Origin: DATAZK01 sp965199805
GTDB lineage: Bacteria; Actinomycetota; Actinomycetes; Frankiales; Frankiaceae
Assembly: GCA_965199805.1 (NCBI GenBank)
Contig: CBDATO010000001.1
Coordinates: 372,001 to 436,000, forward strand
DNA: 64,000 nucleotides
Direction of reading: 5' to 3'
The notes under the pieces were generated by a model. The model saw only the letters and a list, made by a program, of their open reading frames with translations. It had not been told where the DNA came from and searched no databases. The position numbers and the translations under genes are program-made. This document shows, one piece after another, positions 16,226-24,389 of this stretch; within the stretch, counting starts at the first letter, position 1, and each line of letters begins with the position of its first letter.

Positions 16226-19200
16226 TCAGGAATTCGTGTAGTAGCCGGCCAGGTCGAGAGTGACGGTCGCAGCACCACCCGACAAATGCAGCCGGATCTT
16301 CCCGTTCACCACCTTCACCGTCGTATACGAACTGGTGCGCTGACCCTTAGTGAAGAACACGCTGCCGGTATGCGGATTCGTCCCCGCCGGACTGATCCGC
16401 AAATACCCCGACGCCGCAGTCGGACTCGTCACCTGAGCCGACACCACCACCGCCGTCGCACCAGCCGGAACACCCGCAAGCGCAACCTCACGATCCGCAG
16501 CCGCAGTCAACGGCTGACTCCCCGTGCTGTACGCAACAGCAGGCGTCGCGGCCACGAAGCGGCTGGCCCCGGCACTGCTGCTCGCAGCCGTGTAATACCC
16601 GGCCAGGTCGAGAGTGACGGTCGCAGCACCACCCGACAAATGCAGCCGGATCTTCCCGTTCACCACCTTCACCGTCGTATACGAACTGGTGCGCTGACCC
16701 TTAGTGAAGAACACGCTGCCGGTATGCGGATTCGTCCCCGCCGGACTGATCCGCAAATACCCCGACGCCGCAGTCGGACTCGTCACCTGGGCCGACACCA
16801 CCACCGCCGTCGCACCCGCCGGAACACCCGCAAGCGCAACCTCACGATCCGCAGCCGCAGTCAACGGCTGACTCCCCGTGCTGTACGCAACAGCAGGCGT
16901 CGCGGCCACGAAGCGGCTGGCCCCGGCACTGCTGCTCGCAGCCGTGTAATACCCGGCCAGGTCGAGAGTGACGGTCGCAGCACCACCCGACAAATGCAGC
17001 CGGATCTTCCCGTTCACCACCTTCACCGTCGTATACGAACTGGTGCGCTGACCCTTAGTGAAGAACACGCTGCCGGTATGCGGATTCGTCCCCGCCGGAC
17101 TGATCCGCAAATACCCCGACGCCGCAGTCGGACTCGTCACCTGAGCCGACACCACCACCGCCGTCGCACCCGCCGGAACACCCGCAAGCGCAACCTCACG
17201 ATCCGCAGCCGCAGTCAACGGCTGACTCCCCGTGCTGTACGCAACAGCAGGAGTGACGGGGACGAAGAAGGACGCGGTCGTGGTCAGGACGGACACCGTC
17301 GCGGTGGACATCATGTTGGTGGCCGGATCGGCGATGCAGCTGCGCGCGCCCGTTGCACGGATGACGTACATGCCGTCGGCGCCGGACAGGGTGAGCGGAG
17401 CTTGCCAGTGGGTCTCGTCGATCCAGGTGCCGGCCAGCGTCTGGCTTGATCCGTCGGGCCGGGTGACGACGACCTGGGGCTGCACGGACGTGTCGGCGCG
17501 GCGGCTGAGCGCAAGTCGTACGGTCTGCCGGCCGTTCGCGTAGCTGTCGTCCGTCTTGCGTGTGCCGGTGACCGTCAGAGAGCCGGCCGGTCGCTGCGTG
17601 GGCGCAGACTGCGAGGCGTCGACCTGCCCGGGGTTGCTGAGCTGCCCGGGTCGGGGACCGCCCGGCTGCCCCCACCACACCCGCTGCGCGTCGACGGCCC
17701 CGGTGCCGACGATCTCGCGGGACGTTCCGGTGCTGCCGCCTTCGAAGGTGCCGTTGTTGGCGTAGAGGTCGGAATCAGTGATCGACACGGAGCCCGAGGT
17801 CAGAACACCGACCGCATTGCCGGTCACGCTGTTGCACGCGCCCGTGAGGTCGGAGTCGGCATCGACGGCGAGCGCACCGAAGGGGCCACCTTCGTGGAAG
17901 GTGGTGTGACTTCCCGCCTGGTTTATGCGGCTCCGGACGAGGGAGACGGCATTGCTGTCGGAGATCTTCACGGCGTCCCAGCCGGTCGTGGACAGCAACG
18001 ACCCGACGATGGAACTGTTGTCGGCGCGGCGCAGCTGCACGGCCCAGTCCCGTAGATCACGGATGGTGCTGTCGGACAGGCGTAGTGCGGCGTCCTGCAT
18101 GTCGATCCCAACCCGGTCGAGCGTGGTCCGGGTGAGGACGACCGGGACGTGCCGTGAGGTGATTCTTCCTTCGGAAGGCACCCCGAGCTGATATCGGCCG
18201 GCGGTGAAACTGCTGTCGGTCGCGTTGAAGGTGCCCTCGCCCGACGCCGAGGTGAGAGACATACGGATCCAGTTGTTGGTCGACGGGTCGAAGGGTGTCC
18301 AGCGCACACCCCGCAGGTCGACTGCACTGGGCCGTGAGGCACTGTCCGTGCTCGTGATCGTGGACGCGTGGATGGCGATGTCTCCGGCGGTCGCGTCGAG
18401 AGCCGCGCCTTGCAGGGAGATGCCGCCGACGTAGGCATCGGCACCTCCCGGGATGGTGAAGGTCGCGTCGACGATCGTGGGCGAGCAGCCGTAGTAGCCG
18501 AGCGCCTGGTCCGGCGCGGTGTTGCGTTTGGCCGACGTCCAGACGAAGTCGCTCTCGACGAATCCGGCGATGCACACCGAGTCGCGTGAGTTGCCGGAGC
18601 CGGTGATGTCGTCCACCCGCTGACCCAGCCCGACCGTCAGATGATCGGCCACCAGCGCCACCGCATTGCTCGGGTATCCGGGCCGACCGGAGTTGGTCAC
18701 CCGGATGTGACGGAAGGACCCAGCGCGCGTCGAGGAGTTGTCGACGGTGCCGTACCTGGCTGCGACCGGCGTCGGTGCATTGGCGCCGTCGACGACGAAC
18801 CCGTCGATGTCGGCCGTGTCATCGGCCGGCGTCCTCGGACCGGCGTCGAGCGCCACCCCCTGAACGTGGCTCACGCTCACGTCGTCGATCTCGAGGTCGC
18901 CCGTGACGTAGAGCGCGCCCGTCGGTGCCCAGCTGTTCTGCGGGGCGCTCGGCACGATGTCGGTGAATGACGTGTTCTGGATCGTCAGGTCGTTGACCTG
19001 GAGTCCGCTACCCACCTGCTCGACCGTGGAGTCCGTGATGACGGTCGTCGTGCGCGGGAGGGCTGTGTAGCCGAGATCTCGATTGCGAAGTGCCACGTCG
19101 GCGTAGCGAATGCGGTCGCGGGACAACGTGACGACGCCAAGGGTCCGCAGGCCGGTCCAGTCGTTGGTCGTCGGCGTGCACGTACCGGCTGACACGAGCC

Positions 19201-20383
19201 CGCACGTGGGCGGCCCGACGGTGTCGTCAGCCAGCGAGCTGAGAACGGAGTCGGGGATGACGACGTCGCCCTGAACGCTTAAGAGGCCGCTGGTCGTCGT
19301 GTAACCGGTGTCGACGCGTCCGGACTTCACGACACTGCCGGGCGGGAAGACGGCTGCCGGCCCCAAGGTGAGCCCGAGGTTCACGTAGCCGAGCGGATGA
19401 ACCGCCGGCGCGTTGACCGGAGTGATCCAGACGACGGAACCGTCCTGACGGCCTTCGACGGCGATCGCGTCCATAGCGTTTCCGGACCCTGAGTTGCCGA
19501 CGATCCCGTCCGCCTCGCCGAGCCCCAGGGATCCGTCCTCGCGGGTCAGGAGGATCGCGGCACTCGGCCGGCCCACCTTGCCCGAGCCGGTCACCACGTT
19601 GTCGACGAGACGCGCTCGACAGTTCTGTGAGCGGATTCCGCTGCCGGCCGATGCCGTCACAGCGACCCGGCGCACCGCCGCCTCGCTGGAGATGTGAGTG
19701 ACTGAGCAGTCGAGCAGAAGTCCCGTCGCACCAGTACGGGCGAACACCGAGTCGGTGATCTCGCTGTCGAGTGACGTGATGCGCATCCCGTCCTGGGACG
19801 TGTCAGAGATCGTCAGGTGGTCCAACCGGAGGACGAAGTGGTTGGGATCCTGAAGCGGATCCGAGAGGGCTTCGCAGTACCTGTCCCGACCCGTCGCGTC
19901 GAGCCCGCGCACAGCATGGCGGATCTGGACGTACGACAGCGCGAAGCCGCCGTAGACGCTGGGGCAGCTATAGGTCTCGGTGTCACGGCCGTAGACACCC
20001 GTCAGTCCGGTCCACGAGCCAAGTGCCGAACTGGAGGCCGAGTCGAAGACGACCTGAGCGGCCGGCGACGTGTTGACGGTCTTCATCGAGCCGAGCGTGA
20101 GCGTGATGCCGCCCAAGCCCTGCGCCTGCACGTCGAAACCCCCGTCCGCACCGTCCAGGATCAGCGTCGAGCCGGACGGAACTTCCAGTCCGGTCGGGCA
20201 GATCCGGTAGGGGGCACCGGTCGCACTCCAGGTCGTCTCCCCGAACGGCAGGCTGCCGCAGACCGCCGTACCGGCCGGTTCTCCGGCGGACGATGAACCT
20301 GACATCCAGCAGCCGAGCGCAAAGGCCACTCCAGCTACGACCGTGACGCGCCGGACGGTGAACCATCGCCGTTGGCCGAGCAT
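16226..20383 (-). CDS. Giant secreted right-handed beta-helix protein with C-terminal tandem repeats
   Basis: 1,385 residues from ATG 20383. A basic start and hydrophobic helix (VTVVAGVAFALGCWMSGSSS) form the export signal. Residues about 35-1000 are Asn/Asp/Ser-rich with repeating short strands (LRLDHLTISDTSQDGMRI, ITDSVFARTGATGLLL), typical of parallel beta-helix surface proteins and polysaccharide lyases. An Ig-like domain follows. The last 345 residues are three units of 118 residues (VPAGATAVVVSAQV ... ATVTLDLAGYY), resembling a repeat common at the C-terminus of actinomycete exported proteins. No LPXTG sorting signal. A cell-surface or matrix role is likely; enzyme activity is not shown. 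Confidence 0.75.
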   Translation of the reverse strand: MLGQRRWFTVRRVTVVAGVAFALGCWMSGSSSAGEPAGTAVCGSLPFGETTWSATGAPYRICPTGLEVPSGSTLILDGADGGFDVQAQGLGGITLTLGSMKTVNTSPAAQVVFDSASSSALGSWTGLTGVYGRDTETYSCPSVYGGFALSYVQIRHAVRGLDATGRDRYCEALSDPLQDPNHFVLRLDHLTISDTSQDGMRITSLDSEITDSVFARTGATGLLLDCSVTHISSEAAVRRVAVTASAGSGIRSQNCRARLVDNVVTGSGKVGRPSAAILLTREDGSLGLGEADGIVGNSGSGNAMDAIAVEGRQDGSVVWITPVNAPAVHPLGYVNLGLTLGPAAVFPPGSVVKSGRVDTGYTTTSGLLSVQGDVVIPDSVLSSLADDTVGPPTCGLVSAGTCTPTTNDWTGLRTLGVVTLSRDRIRYADVALRNRDLGYTALPRTTTVITDSTVEQVGSGLQVNDLTIQNTSFTDIVPSAPQNSWAPTGALYVTGDLEIDDVSVSHVQGVALDAGPRTPADDTADIDGFVVDGANAPTPVAARYGTVDNSSTRAGSFRHIRVTNSGRPGYPSNAVALVADHLTVGLGQRVDDITGSGNSRDSVCIAGFVESDFVWTSAKRNTAPDQALGYYGCSPTIVDATFTIPGGADAYVGGISLQGAALDATAGDIAIHASTITSTDSASRPSAVDLRGVRWTPFDPSTNNWIRMSLTSASGEGTFNATDSSFTAGRYQLGVPSEGRITSRHVPVVLTRTTLDRVGIDMQDAALRLSDSTIRDLRDWAVQLRRADNSSIVGSLLSTTGWDAVKISDSNAVSLVRSRINQAGSHTTFHEGGPFGALAVDADSDLTGACNSVTGNAVGVLTSGSVSITDSDLYANNGTFEGGSTGTSREIVGTGAVDAQRVWWGQPGGPRPGQLSNPGQVDASQSAPTQRPAGSLTVTGTRKTDDSYANGRQTVRLALSRRADTSVQPQVVVTRPDGSSQTLAGTWIDETHWQAPLTLSGADGMYVIRATGARSCIADPATNMMSTATVSVLTTTASFFVPVTPAVAYSTGSQPLTAAADREVALAGVPAGATAVVVSAQVTSPTAASGYLRISPAGTNPHTGSVFFTKGQRTSSYTTVKVVNGKIRLHLSGGAATVTLDLAGYYTAASSSAGASRFVAATPAVAYSTGSQPLTAAADREVALAGVPAGATAVVVSAQVTSPTAASGYLRISPAGTNPHTGSVFFTKGQRTSSYTTVKVVNGKIRLHLSGGAATVTLDLAGYYTAASSSAGASRFVAATPAVAYSTGSQPLTAAADREVALAGVPAGATAVVVSAQVTSPTAASGYLRISPAGTNPHTGSVFFTKGQRTSSYTTVKVVNGKIRLHLSGGAATVTLDLAGYYTNS
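16236..17251. repeat. Three tandem 354-bp repeats inside the beta-helix gene
   Basis: Units start near 16251, 16605 and 16959 (period 354 bp, 118 codons) and are almost base-identical; I saw only scattered differences such as CTGAGCC/CTGGGCC. Identity at silent positions implies recent duplication or gene conversion. The third unit is about 50 bp short. Confidence 0.9.
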
Positions 20384-20403
20384 CAGGAGCCCCCATCTCA
20401 GCG

Positions 20404-20861
20404 GTGCCCCACGTCGGCACCGCACCCCCATTTGCGTCTGAAAGACAACTGGCTATCGGCACGCGGCGTGACGAGCTGTTGCTCTTCGGCAACGAACTTT
20501 CCGGCGCGCGACCGTCTCGTGATCGCTGGTTTATCGACGAGACCTACATCCGAGTGGGCGGCCGGTGGACCTATCTGTACCGGGCGGCCGACCAGCACGG
20601 ACAGGTCATCGACGTCATGCTCAACACCCGCCGCGACCCCGCTGCGGCCAGACGATTCTTCGCCGGGGCGGTGGCGGTTGGCACCAGGCCGGTCGAGTAA
20701 CGACCGACCGAGCACCCGCCTATCCGCGGGTACTTGACGAGCAGCTTCAGGCTGCGTTTCACGTCATCGAGCGGTATGCCATCAACCTATTCGAAGCGGA
20801 TCACAGTCGGCTAAAGCCGTTGCTTCGGGCGAGACCGTTGTCCGCTGTTGTCCGTCGCTAA
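20404..20861 (+). pseudogene. IS6-family transposase remnant
   Basis: Decayed DDE transposase. WFIDETYIRVGGRWTYLYRA contains the first catalytic Asp region, followed by GQVIDVMLNTRRDPAAARRFF. A frameshift near 20690 moves the continuation to the next frame (VTTDRAPAYPRVL, with the second Asp). The end reads YAINLFEADHSRLKPLLR, including the terminal Glu region. The N-terminal helix-turn-helix part and the last domain are missing. It is bounded by the beta-helix gene's promoter on the left and the right attachment repeat on the right, so it is scar tissue of the island. No terminal inverted repeats found. Confidence 0.75.
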
Positions 20862-20880
20862 GTCCACGCGCACTCCACGG
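20846..20880. repeat. Right copy of island-end repeat (possible integrase arm site)
   Basis: Matches 7512-7545 with five mismatches, same orientation. It lies 64 bp from the right attachment repeat. On the minus strand it reads GTGGAGTG, GTGGACTT, then GGACAAC boxes. Possible integrase arm-type site. Confidence 0.45.
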
Positions 20881-20943
20881 CGGTCCAATCTAGGCCCGGA
20901 GCCGTGCTCCGCCGACCCGTCAAATACGGCCAAGGTGCAGGTA

Positions 20944-20997
20944 GCGGAGGCGGAGGGGAATCGAACCCCCCAAGCCGAGGTCCTCGGCTTCAACGGT
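20944..20997. repeat. Island attachment repeat, right (54 bp, inside tRNA-Sec)
   Basis: Identical to 7336-7389. It forms the 3' portion of the intact tRNA-Sec gene, so integration preserved the tRNA. Confidence 0.85.
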
Positions 20998-21036
20998 GTT
21001 GAAGACCGCGCCGCCCACCAGGACGGGTACGCCTCC
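20945..21036 (-). tRNA. selC: tRNA-Sec (anticodon UCA)
   Basis: 92 nt. Acceptor GGAGGCG pairs with CGCCTCC. A D arm CCC/GGG follows, then anticodon stem GCGGT/ACCGT with loop CTTCAAC (anticodon TCA). A long variable arm AAGCCGAG/CTCGGCTT has an 8-bp perfect stem, and the T arm contains GTTCGAT. Long acceptor-T stack, extended variable arm and UCA anticodon identify selenocysteine tRNA. It reads UGA when SelB and a SECIS element are present. CCA is not encoded (GCTA). SelD is encoded 31 kb away. Its 3' end is the island's insertion site. Confidence 0.9.
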
Positions 21037-21161
21037 ACGGCTCACGGTAGCCACCGACGGAGGCCGGGCGACCCGGGGTGGACGGGTCGCCCGCGTGCGT
21101 GGCACCTTGACACACCCCTTGCGCTAATTGATCTTTGGTCTGGACATCCCGGAGGAAAGTC

Positions 21162-21707
21162 ATGACGCAACCGTCACAGCAGATGAGCGATGTCAGCCGC
21201 GCGTGGAACACCGTCGCGAGCTTCGAGAACTACGAGGGCGCCCAGGCGTGCGTCGACTCGCTGTCGGACGCCCTGTTCCCCGTCGAGCACCTCGACATCG
21301 TGGGCACCGATCTGCGCCTGGTCGAGCACGTCATCGGCCGGCTGACGAGCGCGAAGGCAGCAGCGGCCGGTGCCGCCAGCGGCGCCTGGTTCGGCCTGTT
21401 CATCGGTCTGCTCGTCGGTTCGTTCACCGAGGGGCCGACGTGGATCGGGCTCATCCTGGGTGGTCTGTTGATCGGAGCCGCCTGGGGAGCGGTTTTCGGG
21501 TACGTCGGGCATGCCGCGACGGGCGGACGGCGCGACTTCGCGTCGACGCAGAAGCTCGAGGCGTCGCGCTACGACGTGATCGGTCGCGACGGGTTCGCCG
21601 AGCAGGCCAAGCAGGCGCTCGCCGGGCTGAACAACCGTCCGGGCGGTGCCCAGCAGACGGTGAGCCCGCAGGTGCCGTCGGCTGGTCCGCCTACCGCTTC
21701 CGCCTGA
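21162..21707 (+). CDS. General-stress YflT-like membrane protein
   Basis: 181 residues from ATG 21162 with GGAGG ten bases upstream. The N-terminal segment AWNTVASFENYEGAQACVDSL matches the YflT (general stress protein 17M) domain. A glycine-rich two-helix segment (ASGAWFGLFIGLLVGSF; WIGLILGGLLIGAAWGAVFGYVG) follows, then a C-terminal soluble part with a SRYDVI segment and a Pro/Ala tail. Family members are stress-induced membrane-associated proteins of unclear biochemical function. The gene borders tRNA-Sec on the non-island side, so it belongs to the core chromosome. Confidence 0.75.
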   Translation: MTQPSQQMSDVSRAWNTVASFENYEGAQACVDSLSDALFPVEHLDIVGTDLRLVEHVIGRLTSAKAAAAGAASGAWFGLFIGLLVGSFTEGPTWIGLILGGLLIGAAWGAVFGYVGHAATGGRRDFASTQKLEASRYDVIGRDGFAEQAKQALAGLNNRPGGAQQTVSPQVPSAGPPTASA

Positions 21708-21803
21708 GAGGTTCCCGCGAGCCGGGCCACCGGGCCCGGTTAGTCTGACGCAATGGTGCGGAGCCGAGGCGCGAAGTCGGCGCCTTCGGCCGATAGGCAC
21801 GTC

Positions 21804-22988
21804 ATGAGCAAGCGGGCGGCCTTCGTCAGCGGCGGTGTGGCGGTCGGCCTGTGCGTCTTCCTCGCCGCATGTGGTTCGCCGGACGAGTCGGCCACCGGTG
21901 GCACGCCGGTGCCCGCGGCGAGCAGCACGGCACCGGCCCCTCCGGCGACAGCTACGTGGAGCGTGGCGAACGGCGCGCGGCTGGCCCCGTACTCACGGGT
22001 CGAGGTCAGCGTGGACGGCGGGTCGCTGACAACGCTGATCGTCACCGATGGCGCGGGAACGGCCCTGCCCACGACGGCGGGCGCGACGGGAGCGCTCGCT
22101 CCCGGTCAGCAGTTCACCGCGCAGGTCACCATGCGTGACGCCGACGGGCGGAGCAGCCGGACCGAGACGCGCCTGTTCTCGACGGAGGCGGTGACGCAGG
22201 AGCTCTCGGCGACCGTCAGCCCGGCCGCCGGATCGACGGTCGGCGTGGGTGAGCCGATCCAGGTGACGCTCAGCCGGCCGGCGACCACGAAGGCGCAGCG
22301 TGCCGCGGTCGAGGGCCGACTGACCGTGAGGACGAGCCGCCGCACCGCCCCGGCAAACTGGTACTGGCTGTCCGACACCCGCCTCGCCTACCGGCCGGCG
22401 ACGTACTGGCCGGGCGACACCAGGGTGACGTTCACGGCGAAGCTGGCCGGCGTGCAGACCGATGCCGAGACCTGGGGCGTCGCCGACACCACCACCTCGT
22501 TCACGATCGGCCGCTCGCAGGTGCTGAAGATCGACGACACGACGCACCAGATGCAGGTGCTCCGCGACGGTCAGCTCATCCGTACCGTGCCGGTGAGCAT
22601 GGGCCAGCACATCGGCACCTGGACGACCCGCAGCGGCATCAAGACGATCATGAGCATCGAGAGCTCCGTGCGGATGAACTCGGCCACCGTCGGCATCACC
22701 GGAGCAGACGCCTACGACGAGGTCGTGCCTTACGCGATGCGGCTGACCTGGTCGGGCGAGTACATCCACGGTGCGCCGTGGTCGGAGTGGGCGCAGGGTT
22801 CGACCGACGTCTCGCACGGGTGCGTCAACGTCTCCCTCGCCAACGCGCAGTGGCTGTACGGCAACAGCATGGTGGGCGACGTGGTCGAGACGGTCGGCAC
22901 CGACCGCGCCATGGAGACCGACGGCAACGGCACCGGCGGTGTCTGGAACATCCCTTATGCGACCTGGAAGACCGGCTCGGCGCTCTGA
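21804..22988 (+). CDS. L,D-transpeptidase lipoprotein (YkuD domain, Ig-like N-terminus)
   Basis: 394 residues from ATG 21804. The signal ends in lipobox LAACG, so the protein is anchored outside the membrane. Two Ig-like domains (about 60-130 and 130-235) precede a YkuD catalytic domain with IHGAPWSEW and STDVSHGCVNVS, catalytic Cys340. Such enzymes make 3-3 cross-links in peptidoglycan between meso-diaminopimelate residues and resist most penicillins, as in mycobacterial LdtMt2-type proteins. A second YkuD enzyme lies at 62166. Family call and catalytic residues are clear. Confidence 0.93.
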   Translation: MSKRAAFVSGGVAVGLCVFLAACGSPDESATGGTPVPAASSTAPAPPATATWSVANGARLAPYSRVEVSVDGGSLTTLIVTDGAGTALPTTAGATGALAPGQQFTAQVTMRDADGRSSRTETRLFSTEAVTQELSATVSPAAGSTVGVGEPIQVTLSRPATTKAQRAAVEGRLTVRTSRRTAPANWYWLSDTRLAYRPATYWPGDTRVTFTAKLAGVQTDAETWGVADTTTSFTIGRSQVLKIDDTTHQMQVLRDGQLIRTVPVSMGQHIGTWTTRSGIKTIMSIESSVRMNSATVGITGADAYDEVVPYAMRLTWSGEYIHGAPWSEWAQGSTDVSHGCVNVSLANAQWLYGNSMVGDVVETVGTDRAMETDGNGTGGVWNIPYATWKTGSAL

Positions 22989-23007
22989 CGGCTGCCGCCG
23001 CGAGATA

Positions 23008-23021
23008 GTTAGCGCGTTAAC
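23008..23021. promoter_or_regulatory. Imperfect palindrome upstream of the NMT1-type binding protein
   Basis: GTTAGCGCGTTAAC has 7-bp arms with one mismatch, 168 bp before the start at 23190. A related CAGCGTTAACAC follows at about 23043. Possible operator; no regulator assigned. Confidence 0.3.
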
Positions 23022-23189
23022 CGAATCGAGACAGGCGTCCCCAGCGTTAACACCACGGCAAAACGGGGGCAACGACGCCTTGATGTGGCTTGGCCATAGT
23101 TCCGTCCGCGCCCTGCTAGTTCGGACGCGTACCGACTCAGCCAAATGCGGATGGCGATGACGCGCCGCGCTATCTCGGAGGACACCCGC

Positions 23190-24296
23190 ATGCCAGCACC
23201 GTTCGATCGCCGTCAACTGCTCCGCCGGGGCGTTGCGTTGGGCGCCGGCTTCGCCGCGCTCGGCGCCTCGTCGACGCTGCTCTCCGCTTGCGGGAGCAGC
23301 AGCAGTGACTCGTCCGGAACCCCGAGCTCGGGGACGTCCGGCTCGTCCGGCGCCGCAAACTACGGCGCCCTTGCCTTCCAGCTCAGCTGGATCAAGAACT
23401 GCGAGTTCGCCGGCGAGTACTTCGCCGACAGCAAGGGTTTCTACAAGCAGAACGGCTTCAGCTCTGTCACCCTGGCAGCCGGCGGGCCGAACGTGGCCCA
23501 GGACGCCATCCTGGCGTCCGGCAAGGCTTTCGCGGCGGTCTCGACCCCGGACATCTCCGCCGCGGCGATCCTCAAGGGCGCCAACACCAAGATCATCGGT
23601 GCGCTTTACCAGAAGAATCCCTTCTGCGTGATGTCGCTGGCCAAGAAGCCGATCAACGACCCGTCAGGGATGATCGGCAAGAAGATCGGCGTCCAGGCCA
23701 TCAACCAGGGGGTCTTCAACGCCTTCCTGCAGGCGAACGGCCTCAAGGCCAGCCAGATGACCATCGTGCCGGTGCAGTTCGACCCGACCCCCCTCGTCAA
23801 CGAGACGGTCGACGGCTGGTTCTCGTTCGTCACCAACGAGCCGAACCTGCTGAAGGTCAAGGGCGTCGATACCAAGACATTCCTGCTCAACGACTACAAG
23901 TACCCGCTGGTCTCCGAGGTGTACGTCGTCCGGACGGAATCGCTCGACAAGGACCGGGCCAAGGTCAAGGCGGTGCTCAAATCGGCCATCATGGGCTGGC
24001 GCGAGGCCATCAAGGACCCTGAGGGCGGGGCCAAGCTCGCGGTGGAGACCTACGGCAAGAGCCTCGGCCTGGTGCTCGAGGAGCAGACCCTCGAGGCCAA
24101 GGCGCAGAACGAGCTCATCCTCACCGACCGCACGAAGACCGACGGCATCATGACGATGAACGACGAGCTCATCGACGAGAGCATCAACACCCTCGGCCTC
24201 GGTGGCATCAAGATCACCAAGGACAAGCTCTTCGACTTCACGCTGCTGGACGAGGTCTACCAGGAGAACCCGGACCTCAAGAGCAGCCCGGTCTGA
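23190..24296 (+). CDS. NMT1/THI5-type ABC substrate-binding lipoprotein (Tat-exported)
   Basis: 368 residues from ATG 23190 with a GGAGG site 12 bases upstream. The N-terminus FDRRQLLRRGVALGAGFAAL is a twin-arginine signal and ends in lipobox LSAC. The mature domain has the NMT1/THI5 pattern (FQLSWIKNCEFAGEYFADSKGF; GGPNVAQDAILASGKAFAAV), used to bind pyrimidines, sulfonates, riboflavin or related heteroaromatics. No permease or ATPase gene adjoins it. It precedes, across a terminator, a deaminase-like amidohydrolase and Rieske cluster, so it may capture that cluster's substrate. This is inference from position. Confidence 0.85.
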   Translation: MPAPFDRRQLLRRGVALGAGFAALGASSTLLSACGSSSSDSSGTPSSGTSGSSGAANYGALAFQLSWIKNCEFAGEYFADSKGFYKQNGFSSVTLAAGGPNVAQDAILASGKAFAAVSTPDISAAAILKGANTKIIGALYQKNPFCVMSLAKKPINDPSGMIGKKIGVQAINQGVFNAFLQANGLKASQMTIVPVQFDPTPLVNETVDGWFSFVTNEPNLLKVKGVDTKTFLLNDYKYPLVSEVYVVRTESLDKDRAKVKAVLKSAIMGWREAIKDPEGGAKLAVETYGKSLGLVLEEQTLEAKAQNELILTDRTKTDGIMTMNDELIDESINTLGLGGIKITKDKLFDFTLLDEVYQENPDLKSSPV

Positions 24297-24344
24297 TCGT
24301 GTGACGGTCTGATCGTGACGGTCTGAGCCGGCCCGAAACGGCAA

Positions 24345-24385
24345 CCGCAAGCCGCCGGTACGCCTCGCGTGCCGGCGGCTTGCGG
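24345..24385. terminator. Bidirectional terminator hairpin
   Basis: Fourteen-base perfect arms CCGCAAGCCGCCGG and CCGGCGGCTTGCGG enclose a 13-base loop, placed between the convergent binding-protein and amidohydrolase genes. Confidence 0.8.
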
Positions 24386-24389
24386 CGTC

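Noticed and set aside
16236..17251. CRISPR or satellite-like array
   Set aside because: The repeats are 354 bp, in frame and protein-coding; there are no spacers.
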